Source: Selaginella moellendorffii (lineage: Eukaryota; Streptophyta; Lycopodiopsida; Selaginellales; Selaginellaceae). Taken from it: 64,000 nucleotides of DNA. A program made the position numbers and the translations under genes. The stretch is taken from assembly GCF_000143415.4 (NCBI RefSeq), contig NW_003314332.1:285494-349493 (forward strand), read 5' to 3'. Below the pieces are notes generated by a model that saw only the letters and a program-made list of their open reading frames with translations, was not told where the DNA came from and searched no databases. Of this stretch, positions 22,501 through 32,829 are shown one piece after another; the stretch's first letter is position 1; the number at the start of each line of letters is the position of its first letter.

Positions 22501-24953
22501 CCCTTGAGTAGTGCGGCTCGAAAGAATAGTCCGCCGCAGTTGTACTCGACAACGCATTTGCCCTTGCAGTCGGAAGCAGGTGACCCACCCGCTATTGCGT
22601 TGAAGACCCAGCTGAGCATTTCCCATGCTGCACCTGGAGCTTTCTTTGGATTCGAAAGCTCCATAGCCATCTTTAGTTCCTCAGACACGGGTAAATTGAC
22701 CTCCCTCAGATCAATTGGATCGGCCTTGTCGAACGAAGCTGGGAAGTCACTCCAGTCCCACTCTGCTGCAGGACCAATAACAAGGGCGAGTGTGAAGATG
22801 CGGACATTCGTCGGTATCTTCTTCTTAGCCATTATCCCATGGATCTCCCGCATCTCCTTGCCTTTCAACTGAGCCTTCACCTCGTTCAAGGCCTTCCAGA
22901 ACTTGTGATAGGATTCGGAGTCGTAGATCATATAGTGGACTGAAGATTCCACCTCCGCAAGTCCCACCATTAAGCCAATGATGGAGCTGACTTCGTCTGC
23001 ATGAGTGATCTCCTCGTTTGTGAAGTCCATCACACAAAAGATGTTCTTGACCTGCTCATCTCCGCAGGAAACGATGCTCCTCCACCTTTGATGCTCATCC
23101 GAATTCACGTATACCCGGTAAGGTTCTCGATAGGCCTCTGTTGCAGGGTCGAGCTGTTTCTGAAGCCGGCGGTCGACATCCCTCTTAATGAAATTTGGAT
23201 ACTGATCCAACTTCTCAGCTTTACTTTTCGTGGCATCCCGCAGCAGATCGATGAACTTGGGGGCCCCCTTCACGTACTCGTCGATGTCTTCATTTGACAA
23301 CTCCAGCGCTTCCATCATCTCTTGCGTGGTGTCGATGCTCACCCTCTCCACGGCCACTTGCTCGAAGATCCAATCCTTCAATAGCGCACGAGCTCTCAGA
23401 GTCGTGCACAAGTCCTCGTATGTCACAATATGGCCGGAAGTCATTTTGGTCTTGTTGAAGACTACCTCACCACGTAGAAGAGCATTAGCCACTGTCAGAA
23501 GGTCGTCGTCGTCTACAGACCGCGAGAAACACAAGGCGTTGAGCTTCAAATCATTGGGCTTCCGGCCGTCCTCCACACCTATTGAGTTTAGCAACTCCCC
23601 GTCATGGTACCTCCTCAGCACATCTACCCATTTGTCAAAAACAACTTTTGTCACGAGTAGAATGTTATGGATGCTGAGTGTGTCATTGACCCCCAGTGTT
23701 TTCAAGAGAAGACTCGAGAATTCCTGCAATGGAAATGGCGTGAGGCCACATGCTATGCCACATGCAACGAGGCTTACTTGCCAGGCGCTAGTTGCTAGTG
23801 CATGTCCTTGTCCTGGTTTTTGTGGCTTCTTCAGTTGAACCCAGAGCTTCCGTGTTCGTACCAATGTCTCGTGCAGACCCGATTTGTAGCATGTTTCTTG
23901 CTTGACATTCTGCGCGTGGGAGATGTATATGATAGATCGGAGGGGCGAGTTGCCTTTTATCAGGCGGACAACTCTTGTCTTGAAGACTTTCTTCACCTCC
24001 TCGCCCACCATAATATCCACAACTATCTCTTGCATTGCCAAGCTAGAATGCTGCCCGGAGACGGCATAGAACCGGATGTTCTGATCGTCCAACACCTTCC
24101 TATTGATCAAGTCTGGAAACCTCGTCTCGCCCTTCATTGTTCGGTAGTAGGGGATCACGTCTGCGATGTCGGGTGTTACTGGACTTGCCAGCATCTTCTG
24201 CTTCAGTTTTTCCACCCACTCATCAGATACTAGCCTGTGGTTGTATTTGCTTTGGATGTCAATACGGCTCACGTCGATTGTATATACTTTGTTGGAATAG
24301 TAACAAGTACTATTATCTGCGACGATTTTTGCTGCCTCTTCTTGCTCTTTCTGCTCTTTGCGGCTCTCCTTTTTGGTGGGTGTAGTGTTCGAACCCGAGG
24401 CAATGGCATCACCGAGTAGCTTCTTTTTTGGAGGAGAGTCGGACGTCGACTTGAGCTTGACCACCCTTTTCTGCTTCGGGGTAGTTTCCAGATCGACCCC
24501 CTTCCCCTTCGCTTCGTGAACTGGAGGCACTCTCAACGGCTCAATGTTGGAATATAGTTTTTGAACATCGCCATAGGTGAGGTCTGTGGATTCCATGTGA
24601 TCTTCATAGACCCGCAGCGTCTTTGAAATTGTGGGCCTCTTGGACAACCTCTCCCTAGCTCCCTCTAGGAATTCCTCATAGCCGCTGCCCCCCTCCGGGA
24701 AGCCGCTAGGATGTGCAAGGTGGATCTTGAAGGCAGACGCTGTCTCTACCACAAGTGCCAATCTATATTCTTGCATGGAACTGCATGGAGTGTCTGTCAC
24801 TTGGATGAGGATCCCCATGCATTCTTTTCTCCCACCATCTGTGTTGTACAGCCTCAGATCCTCGCCTTCCATCCCGAAAGTCCAACTGGTGAGCTCCTCC
24901 CCCTTCTTTGCATCCACATTGATAGTGGCTGGAAGAAGAACGCAATTCCTTGC
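19587..24953 (-). CDS. ParB-like / FCP1-NIF phosphatase-like fusion gene, multi-exon, with two in-frame TAG codons
   Basis: Minus-strand exons read by GT-AG and frame: 24953-23778, 23723-22400, 22349-22263, 22224-22135, 22085-21942, 21894-21358, 21300-21286, 21236-21129, 21081-20497, 20449-19587. Introns are 54, 50, 38, 49, 47, 57, 49, 47 and 47 nt. Domains in order: a novel N-terminus; a basic KKK/KKE linker; a ParB/Srx-like segment (about 24290-23940: IDVSRI, NHRLVSDEWVEKLK, then FYAVSGQHSSLAMQ); a long helical part ending near a CVVEYNCGG segment; a Lys-rich and then Asp/Glu-rich linker; a Pro-rich exon; and a C-terminal FCP1/NIF HAD domain (VFDLNGVLF, VWTSMMRHN, LIIDDSP). The nucleophile Asp is present but the usual second Asp of DxD is Asn, so phosphatase activity is doubtful. 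TAG codons at 22000-22002 and 21584-21586 interrupt an otherwise open frame, so it may be a decaying copy. The 5' end is unresolved (see 25098-25523). Confidence 0.65.
20683..20704. repeat. perfect copy of the 22-bp palindrome, inside an exon
   Basis: Both halves are exact reverse complements around TGATCA. It lies in the Pro-rich exon, 75 bp from another copy at 20608-20629. The two copies plus their flanks make a repeated peptide (AEMAC-x-HTPS-x), so the exon duplicated together with the element. Confidence 0.8.
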
Positions 24954-25097
24954 CTGTTCAGAAATGCACAACAATTAGAGCTGACAGATGAAAAGCTAGC
25001 AGCTGGAAATAACATGAGGCCACACGCCATTCACCACTGCATCAGATGTCTTGAAGTTGCATCCTAAGATGGCGTGAGGCTACATGCCATCTGTAAC

Positions 25098-25523
25098 CGA
25101 ACTGCACTCAAGAGCCCAATCGGTGCATGCCAATGTTGCTACTGAATGGCATATGGCCTCATGCCATTTTCTACTTGGCCTAAAAGACTTACCATTTGAA
25201 GCCGAATGGAGGCGTGACAACCGGACTCGCTGGCGAATGTGCACTGTGTGTGCAGCGGATCGTAATAGCAAGGCTACTCTGCCACTTACAGTTGGAGAGT
25301 GGCGTTGAAATCTCCCGGGACGCCAAGTGGGCTGCGTGTGGGTGGCGGAGTGGGCAGCGGAGTTGGCAGCGAAGTTATAAACTGGGTGTGTCTTGAAGTG
25401 GACGCCGATGCACACGAGCGCGATGCGAGCGCGAGTGTGATGCAAGCGCGAGTGGACGCCGATGCACACGAGAAACCTGTAGAGAAGGTAGATGAGCGCG
25501 AATGTGAGCGTGATTGCATGCAC
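25098..25523 (-). CDS. possible 5' exons of the ParB-like/FCP1 gene
   Basis: Exon 25098-25138 (41 nt) can be joined in frame to 24953 across a 144-nt intron that holds two palindromes. Upstream it joins, across a 54-nt GT-AG intron (25139-25192) with a third palindrome, to an open frame running up to about 25523. No convincing initiator ATG is seen in that frame and its composition (Arg/His/Ala from a GCGAG-type repeat) is unlike a typical exon. The splice sites are good, but the true start could lie elsewhere. Confidence 0.35.
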
Positions 25524-26249
25524 GCGAAATCCAAAAGAAAGATCATGATTGGGATATCATTTAATACCCTCGCTATATTTATACCATGCATGATTGGATA
25601 TTCCAAAGCATCTTGTATTTCCAAAAATGCCAGATGTTTAGCTAAATAAATTGTCAGAGGATTTGATGTGACATTCAAGCGTGTGGGCTCATGCAATTTT
25701 GATCCCAAAAAATGCACCAAAAAATGCTCGGTGTCATCTGGCGTTATCTCTTGAATGGCGTGGGGCCGCATGCCATTTTCAGGGGCACATAGGAGTATAT
25801 TCCTAGAATATTCTGACACGCGCGAGATTGTTTTGAGTTTTCTGGAGATCCAACTGTTAGATCGCAACTAGATTTTACAGAATGGTATACAATGTTTTTC
25901 TTGATGACCATGCAAAGAAGCATCTCGATCGGAAACCACATGAGACCACACAAGCCTTACAATATTTCAGGGGCATTTGCTATAGATCCGACCGTTATTT
26001 TGCTCCAAGATTCTACAGTTTGGTGTGCATTGACCTTTCCATCGACACTGCAAAGGGACATCACAATCAGATGCGGATCACAAGAAACCAACTTCACTAA
26101 CTCTGGTTTCACCAAGATCTACGTAAGGAGTTATGAAATGAAAGGACCCTCTCTATTGAAATGTGTTTATGGTCCTAGGGGCATTGTGACATATCAAAGG
26201 ATTTTGCATCAAGTTCTGTATTTGCATGTTTATCAAGCTACTGAATTGC

Positions 26250-26276
26250 TAAACCCTTAAACCCTAAACCCTAAAC
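26250..26276 (+). repeat. short CCCTAAA telomere-like tract
   Basis: About three and a half units of the plant-type CCCTAAA repeat in slightly irregular form (the first unit has an extra T). It could be an interstitial telomere remnant or a telo-box regulatory motif. Confidence 0.6.
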
Positions 26277-27039
26277 ATGTGGCAAATGCTGCGTGAAGAA
26301 AGATGCCCTTTCTGGGCAAATGCTGTAAGAGGTAGATGCCGAGCAGATGTATCTCAGGCTAGCGAAGGGGACAAACGAAAGCTAGCTATAAACATGACGG
26401 GATGCAAATAGATTACTAGGCTGGTTCTGCGAAAATCAAAAACCATAATTGAAAACATTGAAAATGCAAAAAGAAAGGTTTATAATATTTTTGAATTTTA
26501 AGCAACCAAAGGAATGTAAGTAGGGCATGTGTTTGTAAGTTTAAAAATGCCTCAACCACTTAAATTCCCAAGTAAATAAAGTTGTTTCTATTTTTGGTAC
26601 AGGTAAACTTTATAGCGTGTGGGCTCATGCAATTTTGAACCCAAAAATGCACCAAAAAATGCTCAACTAGCATTATTCTTTGAATGGCATGTGGCCTTAT
26701 ATTGCCATAAATGGACGTACACACACAGCATAATTATTCCTTTACATGGCGAATAATCTTGGCGCGGATCGCTGACACGGCATGGCAAAGTTCGAATCAC
26801 TGACATGGCACAGCTGGATCGAGGCAAGGACATGATGTGACAAAGTTCAACCTTCGACAGCAAAGTCTAGAAGCTACTCAGTTTGAACTTTGTCAGAGGA
26901 ATCATAAGATTTTGTTTGTCAGAGGATTTGATGTGACGTTCAAGCGTGTGTTATTTTTGAATTCTCGAACTCATTCCTAGGTCTATCATTTTTGTGCGCC
27001 GTGTTCTTGGTTCCGCTGAGTGCAGTGAGCGCTGCTTGT

Positions 27040-27225
27040 GTAAGTGGCGTTGTGAGCTGTGGTTTATGCATCTACAAGCGGTTGCGGCATTGCGAGCGCC
27101 ATTGCGAGCGGCAGTTTATGCGAGTGGCAGTTTGTGCGAGCGGCACTACAAGCAGTTGCGGTGCTGCGAGCGGCGCTACGAGTAGTTGCGGTGTTGCGAG
27201 CGGCACTGTCTTTGGTGTGGCTACT
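27040..27225 (+). repeat. GCGAGCGGCACTACAAGCAG-type minisatellite
   Basis: Imperfect units of about 30 bp alternating GCGAGCGGCAC and AGTTGCGGT segments. Open in several frames, giving spurious Ala/Ser/Cys-rich frames. Confidence 0.6.
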
Positions 27226-27396
27226 GCTTCCTCTTGATATTCGGCACTTGTGCTTCCTGGTATGTTCACCATGGAATGGCTTAGGACCACATTTAGAAAT
27301 GGCATGAGGCCACATGCCATCTTGGGCCCTTGCAATTTCATGGCTAGCGTATTGTCATGTATGTTTTTACTTGCCTGCAGCTGTGTGTATATCAAG

Positions 27397-27418
27397 ATGG
27401 CATGAGGCCTCATGCCAT
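27397..27418. repeat. perfect copy of the 22-bp palindrome, at the edge of a large hairpin
   Basis: Both halves are exact reverse complements around GGCC. The right half overlaps the left end of the 164-bp palindrome at 27411-27574. A 98-bp unit beginning with the copy at 27299 is tandemly repeated beginning with this copy. Confidence 0.8.
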
Positions 27419-27574
27419 CTTTGGCCCCTGCTAGCCTATTGCCATATTCCTTTTGCCTTGCTGCAACTGTATATATTTTTGTATGGGTGACTAGTCACGC
27501 ACACAAAAATATATACAGTTGCAGCAAGGCAAAAGGAATATAGCAACAGGCTAGCAGGGGCCAAAGATAGCATG
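27411..27574. repeat. 164-bp near-perfect palindrome (hairpin)
   Basis: Centred on GTGACTAGTCAC (27487-27498) with arms of about 80 bp that differ at only a few positions, mostly C/T or G/A (for example CCTATTGCCATATTCC against CCTGTTGCTATATTCC). There is almost no loop. It could form a cruciform, or if transcribed a long hairpin RNA that might feed small-RNA production. It lies 79 bp downstream of the 3' end (27653) of the DUF8039-like gene. Confidence 0.8.
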
Positions 27575-27652
27575 AAACTGAATAGGCTAGGAACAGCACC
27601 TCCTTTTGCAACAAGCAACTGTCGAGACCATTTGAACCTCCATCGCTATTTT

Positions 27653-28287
27653 CTACCTTTTCGATTCGTTGCTCAGATCCCTTTGGCTGCGCTTTAAGAA
27701 GGTGTACTTTCTTTTCCCATGAAGAGATGTTCTGTCATCAGTTGTAGTGGTGTTTGATTGTGAATCCTTCACATTCTCAAACACTAAGTGCCTCAATTTC
27801 CACCGCACAATGCTTCCAATAGTCAAACTGTTTTCTTCTGTATCAACAACCTCTAAAATCGCAACTCCAATATCATCCCAGCCCAATTCTTGATTAGCAA
27901 CCGCATCTCTTGGATCGACAACTGTGGCTAAGCCCTCAGCTACCACCTCCCCCTCGGGGTTGTTTAGAAACACCTTTGCCTGAATCCATGTAGCACGGTT
28001 CTTAAAATCCACAGAGGGAACATGCGTCGCACTTGCGCTGTCCCCAACATCTGCTTTCTTCTGAAGATTTTCAAGGCAACAACAACATTTACCCCGACGA
28101 CCATCTCTCCTCGTTCAATAGTGACCACATTCCCATCGAAGACAGTCTCTACTGACACAGCAGCATTGCCTTCCCCAAGCCTTTGACAGTGTATAACAAA
28201 GTTCCGATCCATAGACACAAGGGTCCCTTTTGCAACTCTCTTCCCACCATTCAAAATGTAAACCTTTTCCCCAACCCTGAAGGCCAT
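27653..28287 (-). CDS. protein with two DUF8039-like repeats (two exons)
   Basis: Exon 1 is 28287-28093, a 32-nt intron runs 28092-28061 (GTAAAT...TTCAG), and exon 2 is 28060-27653; together about 200 residues. Without the splice the two halves lie in different frames; the intron restores continuity exactly. Each half carries one repeat of the type V-A-(K/E)-G-x-x-x-x-x-D, then H/N...LG, V-x-V-x-x-V: first VAKGTLVSMDRN...RLGEG, second VAEGLATVVDPRD...ELGWDD with V-x-W near the end (SIVRWKLRHLVF). This resembles the DUF8039 domain found in plant proteins near transposases and Ulp1-type proteases; the assignment is from memory and moderate. The C-terminal tail is basic (KRKYTFLKRSQRD), possibly nuclear. 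A palindrome copy (28370-28391) lies about 85 bp upstream of the ATG. Confidence 0.6.
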
Positions 28288-28403
28288 TCTGAAAATGCAG
28301 AAAAAAAGTTAAGACCATACAAAAAATGATTGGAGAATGGCCTAAATCATAACATACCAAACAACCTCAATAGCATCAGGCCACATGCCATTATTCAAAC
28401 ATG

Positions 28404-29386
28404 CTGGGTTCAAGTCCCGACCCCATACTAGGGCGTGGTGAGGTGAGGAGTATAGGGACACCTATATTCCATTGTCATGGGCTCTTGGCCGGGGAGGCTA
28501 ACTTAGGCACACCACTAAGTGGGGGGATGCCCCCGGAGACATTCAACAAGTCGTAGGATAAAACGAGACGTTCGATGTGGGCATCGAACTTCTTCTATGG
28601 GTGGTGGAGTTGTAAGGAACCAACTCCCCGAGATGTCGTAGGCTAAAGGATCCCCAAAAGCTTGACCGAAATGACAAAGAGTTCATCGGATGGGACCAAG
28701 TCGAGGATCGAGTCCAAGACCGACTCTAGGACCGAGTTTGAGATAGAGTCCGGAATCGAGTCCGAGACCGACTCGGGGACCGAGTTCAAGTTCGAGTTCG
28801 AGACCGAGTTCGAGACGGAGTCCGAGATCCAAAATCGGGTCTGAGACCGAGTCCGAGGTCGAGTCCGAGGTCGGGTCCGAGATCGGGTCCGAGATCGAGT
28901 CCGAAATCGAGTCCGAGACCGAATCCGAAGTCGGATCCGAGATCGAGCCAGAGACTAAGTCCAAATACTAATACGGGTCAAGAGGTGAAAGCCCAAAGTG
29001 TGCGTCTCCCAGGGGGGGGGGGGCTGCAGGGGGTTCCAAAAGTATAGTAGGGATAGTGAGGTCCAGGAACCAGTTTTGAAGGGACACTCTAGTTGGGCTT
29101 CCAAACCGACTTGAGGTTAAGACTGGGACCAAGGGGCCTTGGGTGGGAGTGAGCATGGACTTGGCTGGTGCCGGAGGGGCCATCCAAGGAAGTGCTCAAG
29201 AGCAGCTCCCACTCCCGAAAGGGAAACCGACTGCGGTGCTCCGGGCTCAGGTGGAGTGGTGCCCCACTTGAGTACCTTGTGGCTCATTGGTCCTCGCCCT
29301 TCTGGGGGCTTGGGCCTTCCCTTCGGGATGGAAGAGGGGGGGTAGAGGTACCCATACCGGGCCGTTAGGCCACGGTGTTTCGCCCC
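28404..29386 (-). mobile_element. LTR fragment of the simple-repeat-rich family
   Basis: Reverse-complement counterpart of about 59680-60660: shared segments include GGGCTCTTGGCCGGGGAGGC, the AAGTGGGGGGATGCCC tract, the simple repeat and GGCCCGGTATGGGTACC. The GAGTCCGAG repeat occupies 28660-28970. It abuts the palindrome region on the left. On the right it is fused to the truncated integrase of the adjacent gypsy polyprotein, whose frame runs into it for a few codons. Confidence 0.65.
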
Positions 29387-32300
29387 CGCCACTTATCTCG
29401 ATCTGAGATGATCTCTTCCGGTCTTCCCCGCACTCGAACCACTTGTTCGAAGAACAACTTTGCCACACCTTCCGCATCCACCTCCGTTGTGGTGGGTATG
29501 AAATGTGCCATTTTCGAAAATCGGTCCACCACCACGAATATCGCATCAAACCCCTCGCTTGGGGGGAGTCCCGTGATGAAGTCCATCGTAAGACATTTCC
29601 ACGGGCGATCTAGAATTGGGATGCTTTGCAACAAGCCCCCACTAGCCTTAGTCACGGCTTTTACCTGCTGACATGTTGGACATGTCTTTACATAGTCTTG
29701 GACGTCCTTAGCCATATCTGGCCAATGGTACTTCCTTTTGAGTAAGCCCATCGTCTTGGGCACTCCACCGTGTCCCACAAGAGGTCCGTCATGACACTCT
29801 TCTAAGGCCACCTTCCTTAGTTCCCCTTCTGGAACATACACCCTCGTTTGCTTGTAATAAATGAGTCCGTTGCGTTCCGCATAGCCCGTTTTCTCTTCCA
29901 TTGGCAGCTCACCTCTCTGGTGAGCTTCCCGCGCCTCTAGATTCCTCAGCAACACTTCCTGTGCTAGACCATCGTTCTCATATGCTGTCCGCACATCGTC
30001 CCAGAAGGTTGCTGTTGCACTGGATATTGCCAACCTCAAGCTCGCTTTTCGACTTAGCGCATCCGCCACGATGTTGCTCTTCCCAGGCTTGTACAGAATT
30101 TCGCAATCAAACTCGGCCAAGGCATTGGCCCACCGACCTTGTTTCCCTCTTAGGTCTGGCTGTGACAAGAAGTGTTTCGTTGCCACATTGTCCGTGTAAA
30201 CCTTGAAGTGTCTCCCAAGGTAGTGTCGCCACTCCTTGAGCGCCTTGACCACCGCAAACAATTCCTTCTCGTGGGCAGGCCACTTCCGTTGAGCCTTGTC
30301 CAGCTTCTTCGAGAAGAACGCTACCGGATGGTTGTCTTGCTTCAAAACTGCGCCCAACGCAAAGTCCGAAGCATCCGTTTCTACCTCAAAGTCCTTACCA
30401 AAGTCTGGTAATGCCAATACGGGAGCCTTCCTCAACTTCCCTTTGAGGTGGACGAATGCCGCCTCGCATTCCGCTGTCCACACCATCTTCCCTTTTCCTG
30501 TTTGGTCCGTTAAGGGTAGGGCTACTCTCGAATAGTGTCTGATAAACTTTCGATAGTAGTTGCATAGCCCCAGGAATGCCCTCAACTCGTGTATATTGGA
30601 TGGTCGCTCCCATTCCTGGATCGCTTGGACCTTCTCCGGGTCCACCTTGAGCCCGTCCTGGCCCACCACATGCCCGAGAAACTTTACCTCTTGTTGAGCA
30701 AAGTCACATTTGCTCTCTTTAGCATACAGCTTGTGTTCCCTTAGTTTCTCAAACACCTTCGCCAAGTGTTCGGCATGCTCCTCTAGCGTCTCGCTATAGA
30801 TCAGGATGTCATCGATATAGACGACCACGAAGTGATCCAGATAGGGTACAAAGATGTGGTTCATTAGCGCCGAAAACGTTGCCGGCACATTACATAGCCC
30901 GAAGGGCATCACCAGAAACTCAAAGCTCCCATACCTCGTTCGACAGGTTGTCTTCTCGACATCTTCCTCGGCTACCCTGATCTGGTAGTATCCTGACCTT
31001 AGGTCAATCCTCGAGAAGTATTTTGCCTTTCCCAACCTATCGAACAGGTCCTCAATCCTTGGCAAAGGGTACTTGTTCTTCTTTGTATACTTGTTGAGCA
31101 ACCGGTAGTCTATGCACATGCACATAGATCCATCTTTCTTTTTCACAAATAACACCGGCGCCCCATACGGCGACTTGCTCAACCTAACATACCCTTTGTC
31201 CACCAACTCCTCTAGTTGGCACTTGAGCTCCTTGAGTTCTTTTTCATTCAAACAATAAGGGGGACGAACCACTGCCTCAGCACCCTCGACCAGCTCAATC
31301 TTATGTTCTATCGGTCCTGCTGGGGGCAGCCCCGCCGGTAGCTCCTCCGGCATGGTATCCTGGAATTGGTCCAACACCCGCTGGATCACTAAAGGTACTT
31401 CTTCCATTCCTGTCTTTTTGTCACTCTTCACCGAGAGTAAGCACAAAAAGGCCGCCTTAGTTCCTTTAGTGAGTTGTCCTCTCGTGGACACCAGGTTTAA
31501 GCAGGAATCTTTGGCCTTGCTTTGCCCTACCTTTAGATCTTGGGCCTCCACCCTAGATCTTCTTCCTTGGGCATTCGCCAGTACCACAAGGTTTCTACCT
31601 TGTCCATGCAGGGCTACCATGAATCGATTGAACCAGTCCATTCCGAAGATCACGTCAAATCCCGCCATGTCCAACACGGTGAAGTCCATGTCCACCTTCC
31701 AAGTCCCCACTTCGACTCTCGCTTGTCGAAGTACCTCATCGGTGCTTTGGCTACCTTGAACAAACTCTATAGTCCTTGGTTCGCCTAGCCGCTGCACCGT
31801 TAGTCCGGCTTGCCGGACTATGTCTGCAGCCACAAAATTATCCGAAGCACCCGTGTCAATAAGGATTTTAACAAAGCTACCTCCGAGCTTCCCTCGGAGG
31901 GCTAGTAGATGTCGCGAACGACTCTTTACCAAAGTTGCTCGTGTAATGAGTAACTTTGAGTTAGGGACTGGATCACATACCTCTGTTTGGACTTCACTCG
32001 ACTTGATGGCCATATTGGCTCTGGCCTTCTTCGGGTAGGGACATTCCCTCGAGAAGTGTCCCGCTTCACCGCAGTTGTAGCATACGTTGTTTCCCACGCT
32101 GCTATATGACTTGACCTTCTTATCCGTGGGTTTGTCTCTTTTCGCTTGACTCCCCCACGTACTCGCTCGCTGGCCACCGGATCTGCCTTTCCGGAACCTC
32201 GAGGACTCATTCTTAGAGAAACTCTTCTTGAATTTCCCTTTGCTAAACGTTCCCCTTGGTTTGGCCCCTTTGCTAAACGTGGATCCCGACCCCATCGTGT

Positions 32301-32829
32301 TCCCCTTTCGCAGGTTATCGTTGAAATGCACCTTGATGGCCGCATCCAACGCTTCTTTGTAGTTGGTCGGGTTCCACCGCATTACGTCGCTGCGAGCCCA
32401 GGTTTGCAAACCTGATATGAAGGCATGGAACGCATCCATATCCCCCATGTCTGTGACAAGTATCCTCTTTGCCATAAACCCATTCACATACTCCTGAATG
32501 GTTCCGGTCTGCTTCAGCCTACTCAGCTCATCCCTTAGATGCAGAGTAGCATTCGGAGGAACGTAAGTTGCGCGGATCCTCGCCTTCATCATTTCCCAAG
32601 TGGCCACTAGTCCTTCGTTGGCCTCTGTCGTTCTCCACCAAGACTTGGCATTATCTGCCAAGTATGGTTTTGCACATGGGACCTTCTCCGAGCTTGGTAA
32701 TCGCAACGCTCGGAAATAGTCCTCCATATCGTAAAACCAATCCTCCACCACCTTATAGTCGTTCACTCCCTTGAAGACCTGTGGGGGCTTTGGTTTGTAC
32801 TTGGGAACTGCCTGAGGGACTGATTCCAC
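29365..32829 (-). CDS. Ty3/gypsy gag-pol polyprotein, truncated in integrase
   Basis: Long single frame of an LTR retrotransposon. In order: gag core (about residues 30-200, ending in a basic stretch), zinc knuckle [14 protein letters not shown] (about 248-262), aspartic protease LIDTGASD (about 322-330), reverse transcriptase with YIDDILIYS (about 669), RNase H starting at TDASDFALG (about 815), and integrase with the HHCC zinc site (ending CPTCQQ near 1050) and the first two acidic residues of the DDE triad (TMDF, SDRD). The third (Glu) and the chromodomain are missing because the frame runs into unrelated LTR DNA at about 29386. It is therefore not autonomous, although RT and RNase H look intact. 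The decayed relative at 60994-64000 retains the integrase C-terminus. Confidence 0.9.
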   Translation of the reverse strand: MESVPQAVPKYKPKPPQVFKGVNDYKVVEDWFYDMEDYFRALRLPSSEKVPCAKPYLADNAKSWWRTTEANEGLVATWEMMKARIRATYVPPNATLHLRDELSRLKQTGTIQEYVNGFMAKRILVTDMGDMDAFHAFISGLQTWARSDVMRWNPTNYKEALDAAIKVHFNDNLRKGNTMGSGSTFSKGAKPRGTFSKGKFKKSFSKNESSRFRKGRSGGQRASTWGSQAKRDKPTDKKVKSYSSVGNNVCYNCGEAGHFSRECPYPKKARANMAIKSSEVQTEVCDPVPNSKLLITRATLVKSRSRHLLALRGKLGGSFVKILIDTGASDNFVAADIVRQAGLTVQRLGEPRTIEFVQGSQSTDEVLRQARVEVGTWKVDMDFTVLDMAGFDVIFGMDWFNRFMVALHGQGRNLVVLANAQGRRSRVEAQDLKVGQSKAKDSCLNLVSTRGQLTKGTKAAFLCLLSVKSDKKTGMEEVPLVIQRVLDQFQDTMPEELPAGLPPAGPIEHKIELVEGAEAVVRPPYCLNEKELKELKCQLEELVDKGYVRLSKSPYGAPVLFVKKKDGSMCMCIDYRLLNKYTKKNKYPLPRIEDLFDRLGKAKYFSRIDLRSGYYQIRVAEEDVEKTTCRTRYGSFEFLVMPFGLCNVPATFSALMNHIFVPYLDHFVVVYIDDILIYSETLEEHAEHLAKVFEKLREHKLYAKESKCDFAQQEVKFLGHVVGQDGLKVDPEKVQAIQEWERPSNIHELRAFLGLCNYYRKFIRHYSRVALPLTDQTGKGKMVWTAECEAAFVHLKGKLRKAPVLALPDFGKDFEVETDASDFALGAVLKQDNHPVAFFSKKLDKAQRKWPAHEKELFAVVKALKEWRHYLGRHFKVYTDNVATKHFLSQPDLRGKQGRWANALAEFDCEILYKPGKSNIVADALSRKASLRLAISSATATFWDDVRTAYENDGLAQEVLLRNLEAREAHQRGELPMEEKTGYAERNGLIYYKQTRVYVPEGELRKVALEECHDGPLVGHGGVPKTMGLLKRKYHWPDMAKDVQDYVKTCPTCQQVKAVTKASGGLLQSIPILDRPWKCLTMDFITGLPPSEGFDAIFVVVDRFSKMAHFIPTTTEVDAEGVAKLFFEQVVRVRGRPEEIISDRDKWRGRNTVA

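Larger units (their letters stand above)
25194..27290. other. repeat-rich spacer between the two minus-strand genes
   Basis: It contains a GCGAGTGTGATGCAAGCGCG-type minisatellite at about 25395-25510 and a diverged duplication of about 105 bp (25671-25776 and 26613-26708, both with GCGTGTGGGCTCATGCAATT and each ending in a palindrome). GATTTGATGTGAC-TTCAAGCGTGTG also recurs at about 25660 and about 26920. There is a telomere-like tract at 26250-26276 and a second minisatellite at about 27040-27225. The plus-strand open frame 25892-26260 shows no family features; I do not call it a gene. Confidence 0.45.
20608..28391. repeat. dispersed 22-bp palindrome family (at least 13 clear copies)
   Basis: Consensus half-site ATGGCRTGWGG followed directly by its reverse complement. 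Clear copies: 20608-20629, 20683-20704 (perfect), 21904-21925, 22095-22116, 22236-22257 (right end decayed), 23735-23756, 25009-25030, 25069-25090, 25146-25167, 25755-25776, 27299-27320, 27397-27418 (perfect), 28370-28391. Weaker: 26684-26708 (3-bp insertion), 27275-27291, about 25937-25949. Copies at 21904, 22095, 22236, 23735, 25009/25069 and 25146 lie inside predicted introns of the ParB-like/FCP1 gene. The two near 20.6 kb lie in an exon and are translated as MACxHTPS. None was noticed elsewhere in the window. Confidence 0.85.

Noticed and set aside
22429-24419. Plus-strand frames of 100-200 codons opposite the ParB-like/FCP1 gene
   Set aside because: Antisense shadows; the minus strand has the splice sites, domain motifs and frame continuity.
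25035-25063. A 29-nt micro-exon between the palindromes at 25009 and 25069
   Set aside because: Its length breaks the reading frame with both neighbours; a single 144-nt intron (24954-25097) fits the frame better.
25892-26260. 122-codon plus-strand frame
   Set aside because: No motif, no splice context and repeat-derived surroundings; likely chance.
20608-28391. Dispersed palindromes as true bacterial parS centromere sites
   Set aside because: The sequence does not match the known parS consensus and the context is spliced plant-type genes; only a loose functional analogy is kept as a hypothesis.
29375-32774. Plus-strand open frames opposite the gypsy polyprotein
   Set aside because: Shadows of the minus-strand coding sequence with no family features.
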